Part shown: positions 12,558 to 24,220 of the stretch, piece after piece
Layout of the letters: each line of letters begins with the position of its first letter
Numbering within the stretch: the first letter of the stretch is position 1
Origin: Porogramme epimiltina
Taxonomy: Eukaryota; Basidiomycota; Agaricomycetes; Polyporales; Polyporaceae
Direction: 5' to 3'
DNA: 64,000 nucleotides
Assembly (NCBI GenBank): GCA_900155495.1
Contig: FTLJ01000603.1
Span: forward strand, 25,418 to 89,417
Translations under genes and position numbers: made by a program
The notes under the pieces: generated by a model
The model's input: the letters and a program-made list of their open reading frames with translations, nothing else
Database searches by the model: none
Told to the model about the DNA's origin: nothing

Positions 12558-13236
12558 TCACAAGGCTGCATCTGAGCGACGCTCTCGTGGAGCAATATCC
12601 ACACTGAACAACGCGACGGCCACGGCCACGGCGATCGCAAGTGGCGCCGCGGACATTGCCAAGACAGAGGCCTGTACGGCAATCCGACGATCAGCACAAC
12701 GAACCAACGGAGAGACAGCGAGAGTTGCGCACCCCACCCGCACTCGAACCACCACGAACGTACGGCCTGAGCTGCGAAGGCCCGTCGAAGAGCTCTGGAA
12801 GCGGCAGGGGCGCCGGGAGGGTCCGTTCCTGGAGGACGCCGCTTCGCGAAGCCGGTGGCGGCGCCCGCTTGAACGCGCGGAAGCTAACGAAGGACATGGA
12901 GCGCGGCCGCGCTGGTCCGTCCAAGACGGTCGGCATCGGGAGGGGCTTGACCGCGCGCCGCGAAGGCCGACCAGCGGTGGATGCGGTGGTGCTGGAAGAG
13001 GAGGCTGCGGTGCTTATCGTCCGGCGGGACGTGGCCGCCGCGCGCGCGAGGAGCTTGCTCGACTCGCCGAGGCGGCTGGGGGCATCGAAGATGTCGAAAA
13101 TGTGTAGGTCGAACGCAGCCCGGGGCTCATCGACTGCGAGGGCCGCGGCGGAGATCATACTCCTATGGGAGGTGGGCCGCAGGGAGGCGGTCGCAGATCG
13201 GATTGCTGGGAGAGCGGTGCGCAGTGGTTGAAACAT
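12558..13236 (-). CDS. Small hypothetical protein, probable mitochondrial targeting and C-terminal membrane segment
   Basis: Not a family I can name. Two exons on the minus strand, 13236-12733 and 12671-12558, with a 61-nt intron containing a CTGAT branch-like site; 205 aa. The start (MFQPLRTALPAIRSATAS) is rich in Arg and Ser and has no acidic residue in the first 30, as in mitochondrial presequences. The middle carries three short related motifs, DIFDAPSRLG, TVLDGPARPR and ELFDGPSQLRPY, spaced by Ser/Thr/Ala-rich linkers. Residues about 170-191 (SAAPLAIAVAVAVALFSV) are hydrophobic, followed by a basic tail. The intron is needed to bring this segment into frame. Function unknown; a mitochondrial membrane protein is an inference. 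Confidence 0.6.
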
Positions 13237-16155
13237 AGTGTGTGCGCGAGTGTGAGCGAGGGCGGCCGAGGGTTGAACCAAGTCCGGGGAGGAGAGGGGA
13301 AAGGGGTTGGTCTAGGGGACAAGAGTGTCTACATCGCTCGACGCGATATAAGTACAGCCTGCAAAGCTGCATACCTGTCTTGGAAGGATTGCGAAAGGTC
13401 TCAGGGTGTGAACGTGTGGATTGCATATGCCCAGACGCGCATGCCTGCCGGAGTTGATGCGGCGATACCCAGCGGTATTGAATTAGGTCGCCTGGGGTGC
13501 CCGAGGAGGGGACCGGTGTGGAGATGACAACTTCGCTTATTCGTGCGCCTCGGTTGAACGCATGCCCCCACCTTTAGGTGTGGTCGTGGGGCGCATCGTA
13601 TTTAGCAGTTGCCAGTCGGGGGTGCCTTAGACGCCCATGCTATGAACGACCACGGGTTCTATGGTCTCCTAACTTTCTAACTTAGCACCAACATCCGCTT
13701 AAACGCCACCACAGAGAGAGACGTACACACGAAATCAGGTCCCAGAAGTTCTTGAGCTGTGTCCTGTGACGAGGAATTGACACGACTAGATGTCAAAGCA
13801 AGCAACATTCGGGGTTTAAACTTCAGACACTATCTCGCATTCCATTCCAGTGGCCGAGAAGGGCCCCAGAATGGTACCCCGGGGTTATGTGTGAGGCGAT
13901 GTTGGCTAAATTTGGGGGTATGCACTTTCGCCGGAAGTTCATGTCCCTCGTCAACGGAAGCCGGTAGACTGATAGGAATCCGCGATTATAGGGGAAGCGA
14001 AGTCTATCTATCAAATGAATATATTCGGCAGGTTATATCACTCACCAATGGATTCTCGACGAGAGGCTGCGTTGTGCTAATAAGCGTGCGAAACAAGCGC
14101 TGCTCGCACTTGCACAGCGAACGGTGGAGTGGGCGTGCGACTTGCACAACGAACTCCGGTCGTTGAATAGAGGCCGAGGAGTGACAGGCGGACTTCGCAT
14201 CCAAAGGTCGTTATAAACCCGACCGACCAAAAGTCCGGGTTACGCCGGTTTCTACGCTGTCCTAGCTCGGCTGTATGAATGTAGAGCAAATCAGAGGGAG
14301 GAAATCATATTGACGATGGGGGCGGATATTGCCGTACCTCGTCCAACCCGCGAATTTAGCTGAGCTCCTCCTATATCACAGCTCAAACGGTTTGAGTTGG
14401 AGAGAACCATGCTAAAGTGAAGGATCGCTGTTGTGCTCTGGACAGCAAGCCTGCGTTCAAACCCGTGAAATAACTAAATTATTGAAAGAGGGATTAGACC
14501 GTACCTTCTTTTCGGGTGCTGATCGTTTCTACAAGTGAGCGCTCCGGCGATGATGGAAGAGAGCGGCGATAGAGCTTGTGCAGTGTTTGCAATTGTGCTG
14601 GTTGAGACCGCTGGGAGGTATACTGAAGTACCATAAGCAACCAAACCGCCCATAGGAGCGCTTCATGGTGATAACGTTATTGAGAAGCGCGCGCTGTGTG
14701 GGGAAGGGCGATGCACATTGAAGACCGATGTTCTTGCGAACAGGCCTCCCGGACAAATGAGATCGTTGATAAAATAGACAGTTCGAGGAACCGAAGCTAG
14801 TCAGGGCGGAGGCGAATATGTTTCTCAGTCTCAGTACTCTGCCTGATATATCATCGAGCACTGACCTTACATTTTATGAAATACGGAGAAGTGGTCATTT
14901 CTCATGGAATGAACTTGCCGGTCCGATCCTAGGCCGGACAAGATAAATATCCATGGCCATTGGCGATGCCCCAGATTGAGCTCGAGACTCACTCTACAAG
15001 CTAACGCTAGTCACTAGGGAGGAACGAACGATTCCGATGGGATTTAGCTCACCAGTCACGGCCAAGTGGTGGGAGTTCTTACCTACTGATTACGCATATA
15101 ATCTAGGTACTTAGCTGCTTTTCTGTGACAGCGTTTTTGTCAATACAATTGATGTTGGGCAGTAAAAGAGGTCCTCGGTCGAACATCTCATCGGTAGTGC
15201 TCGGGTCCCAAAATAGTAAACGTTCCCACGGTCCCAGCTGGCAACATTTTGGTTGACCGATTTCGTCCTGAGCGTCTCAGTTCCTCGAGTCAACCGACTT
15301 TCTATCCGTCAGCCCAGGGAACCGGTGCACCATTCACCGGTTTGTACGAGAGAGTGTGTAAGTTTAATACTATATATCCGCGTATCCGGCCACTAAACAA
15401 CTTCTTCAAGTTCTCCGAGTACTTCGAATTACCACCAGGTTTCTGTCCGGTCTGAGCGGCCTCCTAGCCGCCGATATGCCCTTTCCGCATCGATCGCATA
15501 CACTATACCACTACTAATCATCTTTAGAACCACTGCTACGGGCCTCTCGAATGCGAATGTGGACAGCATCTATACTGCGAACTAACACGTCCATGACGGA
15601 GGCATCCTAGTACGTGCTATTCCGCCATTGGTCGGATCTCACTACGAAACACAGTTAGCAAGATTTAGTTGACATGGGACCTCGCATCCGGCGTCTCGCT
15701 CGAAAAAAAATTGACGGTTGTTGTCCTTACCGCGAACGCTGCGGGGGGAGGCGTCCGGTCGTTCCCATCAGCGGATATGCACAGTGCGGTGGTTCACATG
15801 TCACAGCGTATCAACGTATGGAACAAATAGCATTATGGTGACGTCGACACGCAATGCTGTGTCCATCCGGTGTGATCGTCCTTACTTAGTATTCCGCCAG
15901 CCATTCGAAGCTAAAGGAGCCACATTAGCTTAGCACCGAGCATATTGTTTAACTTGTTCATCAGGTCCTCGTATCGGGTTTGAGGATGCAATGCCGCGAT
16001 CAACTACTGCCGCAATAGCCCTTCAAATATCTGTGGAAAACAGCCCGTCTTGACGCTGTTCCTTTTCTCTTGGCCCCGTTCCCTCCTCTTTTTCTACTTT
16101 CCTCTTCCATTTCCCGCCCTCTGTTTTTCATTTCTCTCCTTCGTACTTGCTTTCG
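13237..16155. other. Gene-free region, possibly old degraded sequence
   Basis: About 2.9 kb with only short open frames on both strands, no splice-supported coding and no recognisable transposon domain or long repeat. Base composition looks lower in G+C than the flanking genes. The last 150 bp is pyrimidine-rich, as expected just upstream of the sedolisin start. Confidence 0.45.
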
Positions 16156-18459
16156 ATGGCAGCAGTGCTGTTTGTTTTCTCGTTCATGGCTCTCGCGCTG
16201 TGCCGGCCCAGCGCGGCACGTCCCGGAATGATCCTCCGTGACGTGCATCCTACCATACCGGAAGGGTATTCTGCTGGCGGAAACGCACCCCCTTCTGGGT
16301 CGACACTACGGCTTACACTTGCGATGCCGCACCGTAACATCTCGGGCCTGAGCGCCGCACTCATGGATGTAAGCGACCCCACGAGCCAAAACTATGGGCG
16401 GCACCTCTCCAAGGCAGACGTATGTGCACAGTAGCACGGGCTTATTTGGACTAACGCTGACATCCCTGCCTCCCGTCGAATGGCATTAGGTTCAAAAGTT
16501 CGTTGCTCCTGCACAAGACAGTGTCATGGCTGTCACTAGTTGGCTGAACAAGAATGGAATCTCCTCGAAGGCAGCGTCGCCAGCAGGGGACATGCTCACA
16601 CTCGAAGTTTCCGTCGAGCAAGCCAACACCCTCCTAGAAGCTAACTTTATGAACTACGTTCACGACAAAACCAATGCGACGATGGTTCGCACCCTCAAGC
16701 ACTCACTCCCTGCGAGTGTGCACGATCATATCACGTACATCTACCCGACTACTCAGTGCGTAATGGAATATGAGCCTCCCGGAAGCTCGCTAGTGGTATC
16801 TCTTATTCACTTTCGCTGTCTTTCTCACACTTAGGTTTATAGCCCCCATCAAGGCCGGAGCACCCGATCAATCGCCAGTGAAGCTGCCGAAACGTCGACG
16901 CGATCCTAACAGTCCCCACGACCCTTGTGACGGGGTTACCACGCCGCAGTGTCTACAGACGCTGTACAACATACCGTCGTCTCCAGCTATAGCACCCGGT
17001 AACTCGATTGCGGTCAGCAGCTACGGTCAAAATGCTCTCACGTCGGATCTGGAGGTATGACTCCCTATCTAGTTACGTAGTGCGCTACGGGTCAGTGACG
17101 CTGACATTCTATTGGGCATAGTCGTTCCTCTCACAGGCCCGTCCAGACATCAAGAACGGCACTTTCACGACAGTCGTCGTCGACGGCCCTGCCCCTCCAT
17201 TTGTCTCAAACACAGTCGAGGCGGTATGTGTCTCAATGTTGTCGTTTTCGTGTGGAGTACACTTACACCGGATCTATCCTGCAGAGCATCGACGTCCAGT
17301 ACACTGTCGGCCTCGCCACCAATGTTCCGGCAACACTGATCATCCACAATATATCCGAAGACGGAATAATCACGGCGGACAACTTTATCGACATGGCCAA
17401 CTTCCTACTCGAGATGGAAACCCCACCACTGGTGTTCTCGACTAGCTACGGGTTCGACGAGTACAGCGGCGCAAGCTTTGCGCAGGTCGCAGAGTGGGGC
17501 ACATTTCTTGATCTTTCATAAATAATGCGATTCTGATGGCATCTTGGTGTAGGAGGCTCTGCAACTCCTACATGCAGCTTGGAGCACGTGGCGTGTCCGT
17601 GATCAACTCCGCCGGCGACGGTGGTGTCGCAGGCTCGTTTTTGAACAGTACGGACAATTGCACCGGCACGGCCTTCACCCCCACGTTCCCTGCCAGCTGC
17701 CCGTAGTATGTCGCCACGTGCAGCTCACAGTCCATGTGCGCAGGCTGACATCGCCGTGCAGCGTGACGACCGTCGGGAGCACGCAGTACCAGGGCCGGTC
17801 CGAGATCGCAGCACCCTTTAGCTCCGGTGGATTCTCGAACATCTTCCCGCGGCCGTCCTATCAGGACACCGCAGTGGTGACCTACCTCGACGCGCTAGGC
17901 GACACATACGAGGGGCGGTACAACGCCGGCGGGCGCGCGTACCCCGACGTCGCGACGCTCGGCACGAACTTTTCCATAGAGTTCAACGGGACGGCCCTCT
18001 CCGCCAGAGGCACGAGCACGTCCGCGCCGACGTTTGCGTCGGTCGTCGCGCTCCTGAACGACCAGCTCCTCGGCGCGGGGCACGCACCCCTGGGCTTCCT
18101 CAACCCGATGCTGTACGCACGTGGCGCGGCGGCGATGCGCGACGTCACGTCTGGGAGCAACCCCGGCTGCGGCACGGACGGGTTCGCCGCGCGGGCGGGA
18201 TGGGATCCGGTGAGTGCTCTGGCTGCTGCGTGCGCGCGGACGTGTATTGGGCGGTCAAGGGTTCTGACTCGGCGCATGTGATTGCTAGGTAACCGGCCTC
18301 GGGACTCCGGACTTTGACAAGCTCGTGGAGGCCATTACCGGCCACCCTTCGACCTTCAATCGAACCTCGGTGAATGGGGAGATGAAGTCGGTTGTTTCGA
18401 GGCTGTGGAGGGCCATTTCGTTGGTTTCTATTTCTCTGGTTATCGTGGGGTTGTGGTAG
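16156..18459 (+). CDS. Sedolisin-family (S53) serine-carboxyl peptidase, tripeptidyl-peptidase type
   Basis: Secreted acid peptidase that removes tripeptides from protein N-termini. Exons 16156-16419, 16490-16755, 16835-17054, 17122-17223, 17285-17493, 17553-17702, 17762-18209, 18289-18459; 609 aa, usual for fungal tripeptidyl peptidases. A signal peptide occupies about residues 1-21. An activation prodomain (about 30-190) includes SAALMDVSDPTSQNYGRHLS. Catalytic residues are visible: Glu283 and Asp287 (E-A-S-I-D-V-Q-Y), oxyanion Asp376 (SAGDGG) and Ser489 (RGTSTSAP; Thr replaces the common Ala). DVTSGSNPGCGTDGF and GWDPVTGLGTPDF form the calcium-site region. The tail after about residue 588 is hydrophobic (AISLVSISLVIVGLW), so GPI anchoring or membrane retention is possible. 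Donor of intron 5 chosen at 17494 to keep phase. Confidence 0.92.
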
Positions 18460-20111
18460 AAAGAAAGGAAAAACATCATAAACTGTCGCCAGTACTGAGG
18501 ACATTGACAGGGCGGAATGTATTACCAGGTCGGAAGGGGCGGGAAGAGTCTCCCTTCTAGAATGTGAGGTCAACCCGAAGTGAAACGGTCCGGGAGCCGC
18601 CTGCAATGTGCATGGATTACAGCATGAAATCCGCAAGGCGGGCCGCGGCAGTACCATGCGACCGGGGTGCGGCGCGCGCCATAGAGACACGACGGGACAG
18701 AAACTTCGATAGACTGGCGTCATGGACCTGAGGCATCCCCGTAGCGAGTGGGCGGGGAATGCTTCTTAGAGGGTCCATGGACTCATTGATGCAAAAGCAT
18801 AAACCTAAACCGCCAGCGGAGTGAAATTGGAAATCTCAAAGCGGCACTGGGGCGAATGCATTAGCGGACCGCCGCTAGGCGTGCAAGTCATAGCACAGCT
18901 TAAGCAGCATGCAGGTGACGCAAGGGTGACATGATGCGCAACATTGTTCATACCATCGGAAAGGTTGCATAGCCGAGAAATGCGTCTTGCGCACCGTGTC
19001 GAGTCGTTCCACTGGCAAGAGGCAATGCAGTGACGTGATTTATGAAGGTGGTACTCAACTAATTAGGCTGTTCGTGCACAGATCAGCAATGGTCGTATCG
19101 AGCTGTGGACGACAGTACTGCTGAAATTAGAAAGCCAATCATTCACTTCATCTTCGGGCAGAGCTGGAGCCATAGTTCAAACGCTAATCGTTCTTGTCCA
19201 GGGATCTTGAGAACTGGACGAGAACGAGGTTGCGCTGCGCGTTCCTGGACAAATAGGTGATAGAATGCGGACGAAATCGTGATCAACTTGGACGCCTGAG
19301 ACTCAAAGAGGGAGAGGGTCGGCAAACAAGGAGGTCGCCGGCGGCTGCAGCGACACTCGGGGTCCCGACGTCCAATCCCATCCCCCGGACACACAGTTAT
19401 GTGTGGGCGCTTGTACCTTTGGCTCCAAGTCCCTCGCCGATATCCCGATTCCCAACCCTCGAATGCACCCACTCCTTCTTCTCCGCCGCTCCGACATCTT
19501 ATGATTGTTTCCACGTCTTCTGCACACACGGCGAGCGGAGAAACGGGTCACGCCCTCTCGATGCCCACACAGCAGTAGCAATTCCCCCACGAGGTGTTCC
19601 CCGGTGCCCACCATGAGCACCGACTGCTCATGTTGTCAAGCGGAACAATCGACTTGTTGTTCTCTTCAGGAACGCGAACACCTTGAACGTACGCCCCACA
19701 CACGATGCGCAGTGGTATGCCCACTGGCATGTGTGGCGGCCTCAGGCTAGCGCGGCGCCAACAGAGACGAGGGTGGCACCGGTGAGCGCTGCAGGACATT
19801 CCACGGCCACGGGGCTGCACGGCGTTCATCAGATTGCACCTCGTTCCGCTCCGGAACTTCTCTGGACGCACCCCATTCCGGGGCCCGGAGCAGGGGCCGC
19901 GTTCATTTCCAGCCTCATTGCGAACGCGTGTCTAGCCTTGCCCCTTCGTAACATTGCTCGCGCATGTTCTCATGGAACCTCTTGTTTTTTATATAGGCCC
20001 TATCGACTCGATGGCGTACGACTTGGTCCACCATCTGCGATACGCCCCCTGCGCCCCTCCCCTCTCCCTTTCTTCTTCTCCCTTCCTTCCTCCGCCCTCT
20101 TGTTTGCTACC
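18460..20111. other. Intergenic region upstream of the DUF7587-like gene
   Basis: About 1.65 kb. No gene with support. It contains one arm of an inverted repeat (about 19805-19922) and an AT-rich TATATA box at about 19990, 120 bp before the next start codon. Confidence 0.45.
19805..19922 (+). repeat. Inverted repeat arm 1 (promoter-proximal)
   Basis: About 115 bp matches, in reverse complement, 24061-24165. Shared blocks by eye are TTCATCAGATTGC, CGTTCCGCTCCGGAACTTCT and CGTTCATTTCCAGCCTCAT, with a diverged centre. The arms lie 4.3 kb apart around the DUF7587-like gene. CCGCTCCGG is itself nearly palindromic. Confidence 0.65.
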
Positions 20112-21835
20112 ATGGATGCTGGAGACTCTAAGATCCCGCGCAGTCCTGTCGAGGTCTCCGACCACGATCGCAATGCCCTCCCGCAATACGGCTTCGGGCC
20201 CGACGTCGGCTTCGACCAACTCGTCGACAGTAACCCTTTCCTTTTCCGCCTCCACACACCCAAGGAGTCTTCCCCCTTCTACGACAACACCGAGCCCTAC
20301 TTCGTCGGTCAGGCGTTCTCGGACGACGTTCATGCCGCTGCTTTTCGTGCTCCCACTGTTTCCCCTTACCGCCCGCCCCCAACATACACTTACGCCGACG
20401 TCTCCAAGCATATGGACTGGACGACTCGGTCGTCATCGCCCTTCGTATCGGCGTCGTTTAGCTTCGCCTGGGCGGTCTGGGAAGCGACGAGACGCTATCA
20501 CCACGGTATGAAGCACTCCATCCAGATTGCTGTTATCGACGCAAAGGCGCTCTCCGGGAAGGCGGTCACCGCAGTAGAACTTTTGAGACAGGGTCTACCG
20601 AAAGAGTGTGTAACTCGTGATAGCATTCTGCAGCCGGTGTGAACTGACTTTGTGCGATCAGCCGTCACACGGACCACTGGAAGTGGTATCGATATGCCCT
20701 GGAGGCTCAAGACGTCCTCGTCTGGGGCTACGTCCCTGGCACGGCCGTCCTCGCATCGATTCCCCTCACGCAGATCCTCCCACGCCTCCCGTCGTATTTC
20801 CTCGCCCCAGATCCGTCCCACGTGAAGGACACGCCGATCAGCCGCGTGGGATGGGCGTACGACCAGAAGAAGTACACGTACCGCACCTTCTGCCAAGACA
20901 TGTCCGACCGCTTCCTGCGCATGCCCGTCGACCGGCGGATGCGCGACACCTCGGCGGGCGCGGTGCGCCTCGCGATCGCGATGCTCCGCCCCTGGTTCCA
21001 CCGGCTCGCGACGGACGACTTCACGACCGCGACCGCGACGGCGTGCGAGCTCGCGCAGCAGGTCGCGCGCTGGCCCGGCCTCTGGTGGGTCCGCGAGCAC
21101 CCCGAGACGCGCGACCTGATCCGCTGCCTCGTGCACATCGTCGGCGAGGAGGCGCGCGAGGCGCGCCGCACCCAGGCGCTCGCGGACGCCACGCGCATGC
21201 AGGACATCGTCGGCGGCCTCGAGCACCTCGCGCGCTCGTTCCAGTCGACCGCGGGCGCGCACAGCCGCCACCGCTCGCTCTCGACGTCCTTCTCCATCCC
21301 GTCCGTCTCGTCGACGGCCTCCGTCGTCGACGAGGACGAGACGATGGTCGACCCCGAGGTGCTCCTCAAGGCCGGCCGGGCCGCCGCGGACCGGAAGCCA
21401 CTGGGGATCAGCGAGCTGCTCCCGCCCCACCAGCTGCCCACGCCCGAGGCCACGCCGAGGCGCATCCCGCCGCTGGACTCCGTGCTAAAGGAGCCCGTAT
21501 TTTCCCCTCCGATTTCTCCCGCGCAGCCGCGCGCGTCGACGTCGAAGCTCACTCCCCCGGAGGGCCCCGCGGCCGCGGTCGCGCCCCCAGCTCCTCGCTC
21601 CCCCACCCTGAGCCTGGCGCCGCAGAATGCGGGCGCCCGGATCGCCGCGGCGGTGAGCGGACTGTTCACCTCGGCGTCGAGTGCGGTCCTCCCGACGGCG
21701 GAGCCGAGCGAGCCCTCGCTGGACTACTACGCGCGCACGGCGTCGGCGCTGCTCACGGGCTTCTTCCTGGGCACGTTCCTCACGCTCTGCGTGCTCTCGC
21801 CGCACCGGCGCGAGATCGCGAACCACTTCACGTGA
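20112..21835 (+). CDS. DUF7587-like protein with C-terminal membrane segment
   Basis: Two exons, 20112-20605 and 20662-21835; 555 aa. The N-terminal half (about residues 35-230) has the layout I know from basidiomycete proteins annotated DUF7587: FRLHTPKESSPFYD, HMDWTTRSSSPFVSASFSFA, KHSIQIAVIDAKALSGKAV, WKWYRYALEAQDVLVWG and PGTAVLASIPL. The motif pattern resembles ADP-ribosyltransferase-like folds, but no catalytic role is shown. The second half is Ala/Pro/Ser-rich and of very high G+C, and ends in a hydrophobic segment at about residues 525-545 (ALLTGFFLGTFLTLCVL). Likely membrane-anchored with the domain in the cytosol (inference). Donor at 20606 chosen because the other nearby GT sites break frame. 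Long minus-strand open frames here are GC-rich shadows. Confidence 0.72.
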
Positions 21836-22189
21836 GGCGGTGTGCGGGGGCTGGTCTCCGTCCGCGCCGCTCTGGTTTTGTATTCAAGGTTGTATCCTTC
21901 CTAGACGCCCTCGCTGTTGTTGTATTCCGTGCATCACTACTCCGTCCCTCACGTAGACGCCTCTTCTCTTTCCGCCTCCTCTTTCCTCTTTCCTTTTTCC
22001 TCGTTCACCGTTGTACCTGGAGTTCGGTGGTATTTGGGACCCACGCTACGCGCGCCGACGGCGGCGCGCGGGAGCGGTGGTGGGCGCGTAAGTTATTGAC
22101 TTCGTATTCGTCGCACTCATTTTCTCGCTGTTGTAGCACTAGCTGCCGAAGACGCAGACGCGTTTGTACTAGTACCGACCACGTATGCC

Positions 22190-22640
22190 CCCTATGATCA
22201 TTATGCTTTTCCATGACCATTCCGCGCTGCGTCCCTCCCCCGCCCTGCAGGGCATACCCCCACTCCACCTTCCAATTCGCCCGGGCAAGGTTCCTACTCT
22301 ACGCGGTTTGCTTTCGCTCCTGAGCCACAACCACACTGACCCGGGTCCCCACAGGAGCCGCCGTGATGAGCACTTCACGTACGTACGGCCGCCACTACCT
22401 CTGCCTATCTGAAACCCACATCCAGCCTTGCAGCAACCGCAGGGAGATAAGTCTGCCGGCGACCCTGCATCATCGTGTACATACTTCGTGACGGGTGTAT
22501 GAAGGTATGTCAGGTGCCTGTGGAGCACAAGCTATTTCTGACTTTAGAGGCAGCCATCACTGTCCCGACCGAGCCCCAACCGCGTAAAAACATTCGAACG
22601 ATCGCTCAGAGGGCGGCGAGGATGCCTGGTTTTGGGCTCT
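22190..22640 (+). repeat. Direct repeat copy 1 (diverged, about 450 bp)
   Basis: Aligns by eye with about 25490-25955 in the same orientation. Shared words include CCATGACCATTCCGCGC, CTGAAACCCACATCCAGCCT and CTCCACCTTCC. Each copy lies 3' of a gene ending in a membrane segment (genes ending at 21835 and 25366), so the repeat may be a copied 3' flank. Many substitutions and indels make it old. Confidence 0.6.
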
Positions 22641-24060
22641 AAGTGCAGCTCTTTGCGAAATTGGTAGTCGGCGGCAAGTTCTAATTGCATAGATGTGCTG
22701 AAAATCTGGCCTCTACGCTATCAATGTGCTCCCGCAGTGTCCACATCACACAATGAATGATCTTTGGTATGTGCACGAAGCCGTTTCTCTGCTTGTGCGC
22801 CATTTTCTTTTGACTTTCCAGATCCTCTCGTGCGCGATGTACGACTTGCGCTCAAGTGTTCAGCCACTAATTTCGCAAACGGTTGTATGTAAGTAGTGAC
22901 TTCAACAGAACACGCGAAAACCAAATGCATACAAAAAGGACTCACCCGTACCCGGCCCGTACCCGGCCCACTGCCGTGCCACTGCGCACTAGCATGTTGA
23001 GTCTGGACCTCTGGCACCCCCAGACCGCGCAGCGCCCGCCACACCGCCCTGGCTGAGGCAGCGTTGGGCTCACGCCACCGCCGCGGCAGGCTGCCAAGCA
23101 GTAGCGCTACCAGCACTTCGCCGAGGAGTCCGCCTGGTTACTGGCGGACTCGTCGCGGAAGGGCAAGTAGTCCGTTATCACGCGCCACGCAGGCATGGCC
23201 CACGGCCACAGCCACTTAGAGATCCACATCGGAGGGGTGGCACTGAGAAGTGTGCAGGAGCCGCCGCTGGAACACGGCGAGGAGCTTGTGCGCGAACAGC
23301 TCGCGAGGAATATGCATTCTTCGGCGACGAAGGCATAACGCGCATGAAAAGCAGCGCCATCATCGTGGGGCGCGGAGGGGTAGGGAGTTGTGCCGGGGCC
23401 CGGGGGCGTCAATATGAGGCCCATCATGCTTGCACAGCTGTACGTCGCCCGGCGCCTGCCCTCAAATTCGAACTACCATGTTTTCTGCGGCGTGAAAAAG
23501 CTGCGGCTGGTCGATTTCTATTAGGTCACACTGCCCTCGCTCAACAGACGTGCCCCTGCCTCCAACACCGACATGGGCACAGCCAGGGTTAAACGCGGCA
23601 TAGCGCTAAGTTCGCGGAATGCGTCCGGAGGAGGTCTGTAACCCGCTCCTCGTCAACGGCCCCAAAAGTTCAACGAGCGCCTGTAGTACCGCGACCTCCT
23701 CAAGTGCGAAGAGATGCTCCTCAGGTCAGTGTTGCAGGGGTCAAGGCCAATAGGCCAATGAAAGTCAATGATATTGACGAATCAAATCTGACCGGTGATT
23801 CATGCATGGAACCCCGCACACCTAGCTAAGGCGCGGACCCGCCCCACAAAACAATGTGGTCCCTCAAGCCCGCGGATGACGGTATCTGTGATCGAGTTAG
23901 TGAGAGTGGTGTAGAGATAGAATGTAGTAGACTACACCAAGTTTACCTTCCTTTTCTCGTCAAACCTGCCTGAAAGCGACCACTGAATGCTATTCAAGAA
24001 CTTGACAGGTTGCATGATTGGCTCATGCCAAACCAAAAATACTGCGTACACGTATACGCT

Positions 24061-24165
24061 GTGATGAGGCTGGAAATGAACGTGGCCCTCAGAGGGCCAG
24101 TGGGACCCCTGCACACGATAGAGAAGTTCCGGAGCGGAACGGGGGGCAATCTGATGAGCGGCTTC
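24061..24165 (-). repeat. Inverted repeat arm 2
   Basis: Reverse-complement partner of 19805-19922. It ends 56 bp before the start codon of the next plus-strand gene, so it may sit in that gene's promoter in the opposite orientation. Confidence 0.65.
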
Positions 24166-24220
24166 ATGCTGCTCAGCTGGTGTTCTATATCAGTCGACCG
24201 TCTGCATAGACTGGCCCACC

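Larger units (their letters stand above)
21836..24220. other. Intergenic region with dispersed repeats
   Basis: About 2.4 kb. It holds the 3' flank of the DUF7587-like gene, one copy of a direct repeat (about 22190-22640) and the second inverted-repeat arm (about 24061-24165). An open frame at 23107-23427 (minus) has no recognisable motif and no splice support. Nothing else seen. Confidence 0.45.

Noticed and set aside
19613..19750. Small Cys-rich open frame (starts MSTDCSCCQAEQSTCC), possibly metallothionein-like
   Set aside because: Only the first 20 residues are Cys-rich, and the rest looks non-coding. No splice model gave a convincing product.
20498..21669. Long minus-strand open frames over the DUF7587-like gene
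   Set aside because: They lie opposite a well-supported plus-strand exon; composition is Arg/Ala/Gly-rich as expected for GC-rich antisense shadows, and there are no motifs.
23107..23427. 106-codon minus-strand open frame
   Set aside because: No recognisable motif, no splice partners, and it lies in repeat-bearing spacer.
19805..24165. A complete DNA transposon delimited by the inverted repeat
   Set aside because: No transposase, no target-site duplication seen, and the gene inside is DUF7587-like; kept only as a repeat.
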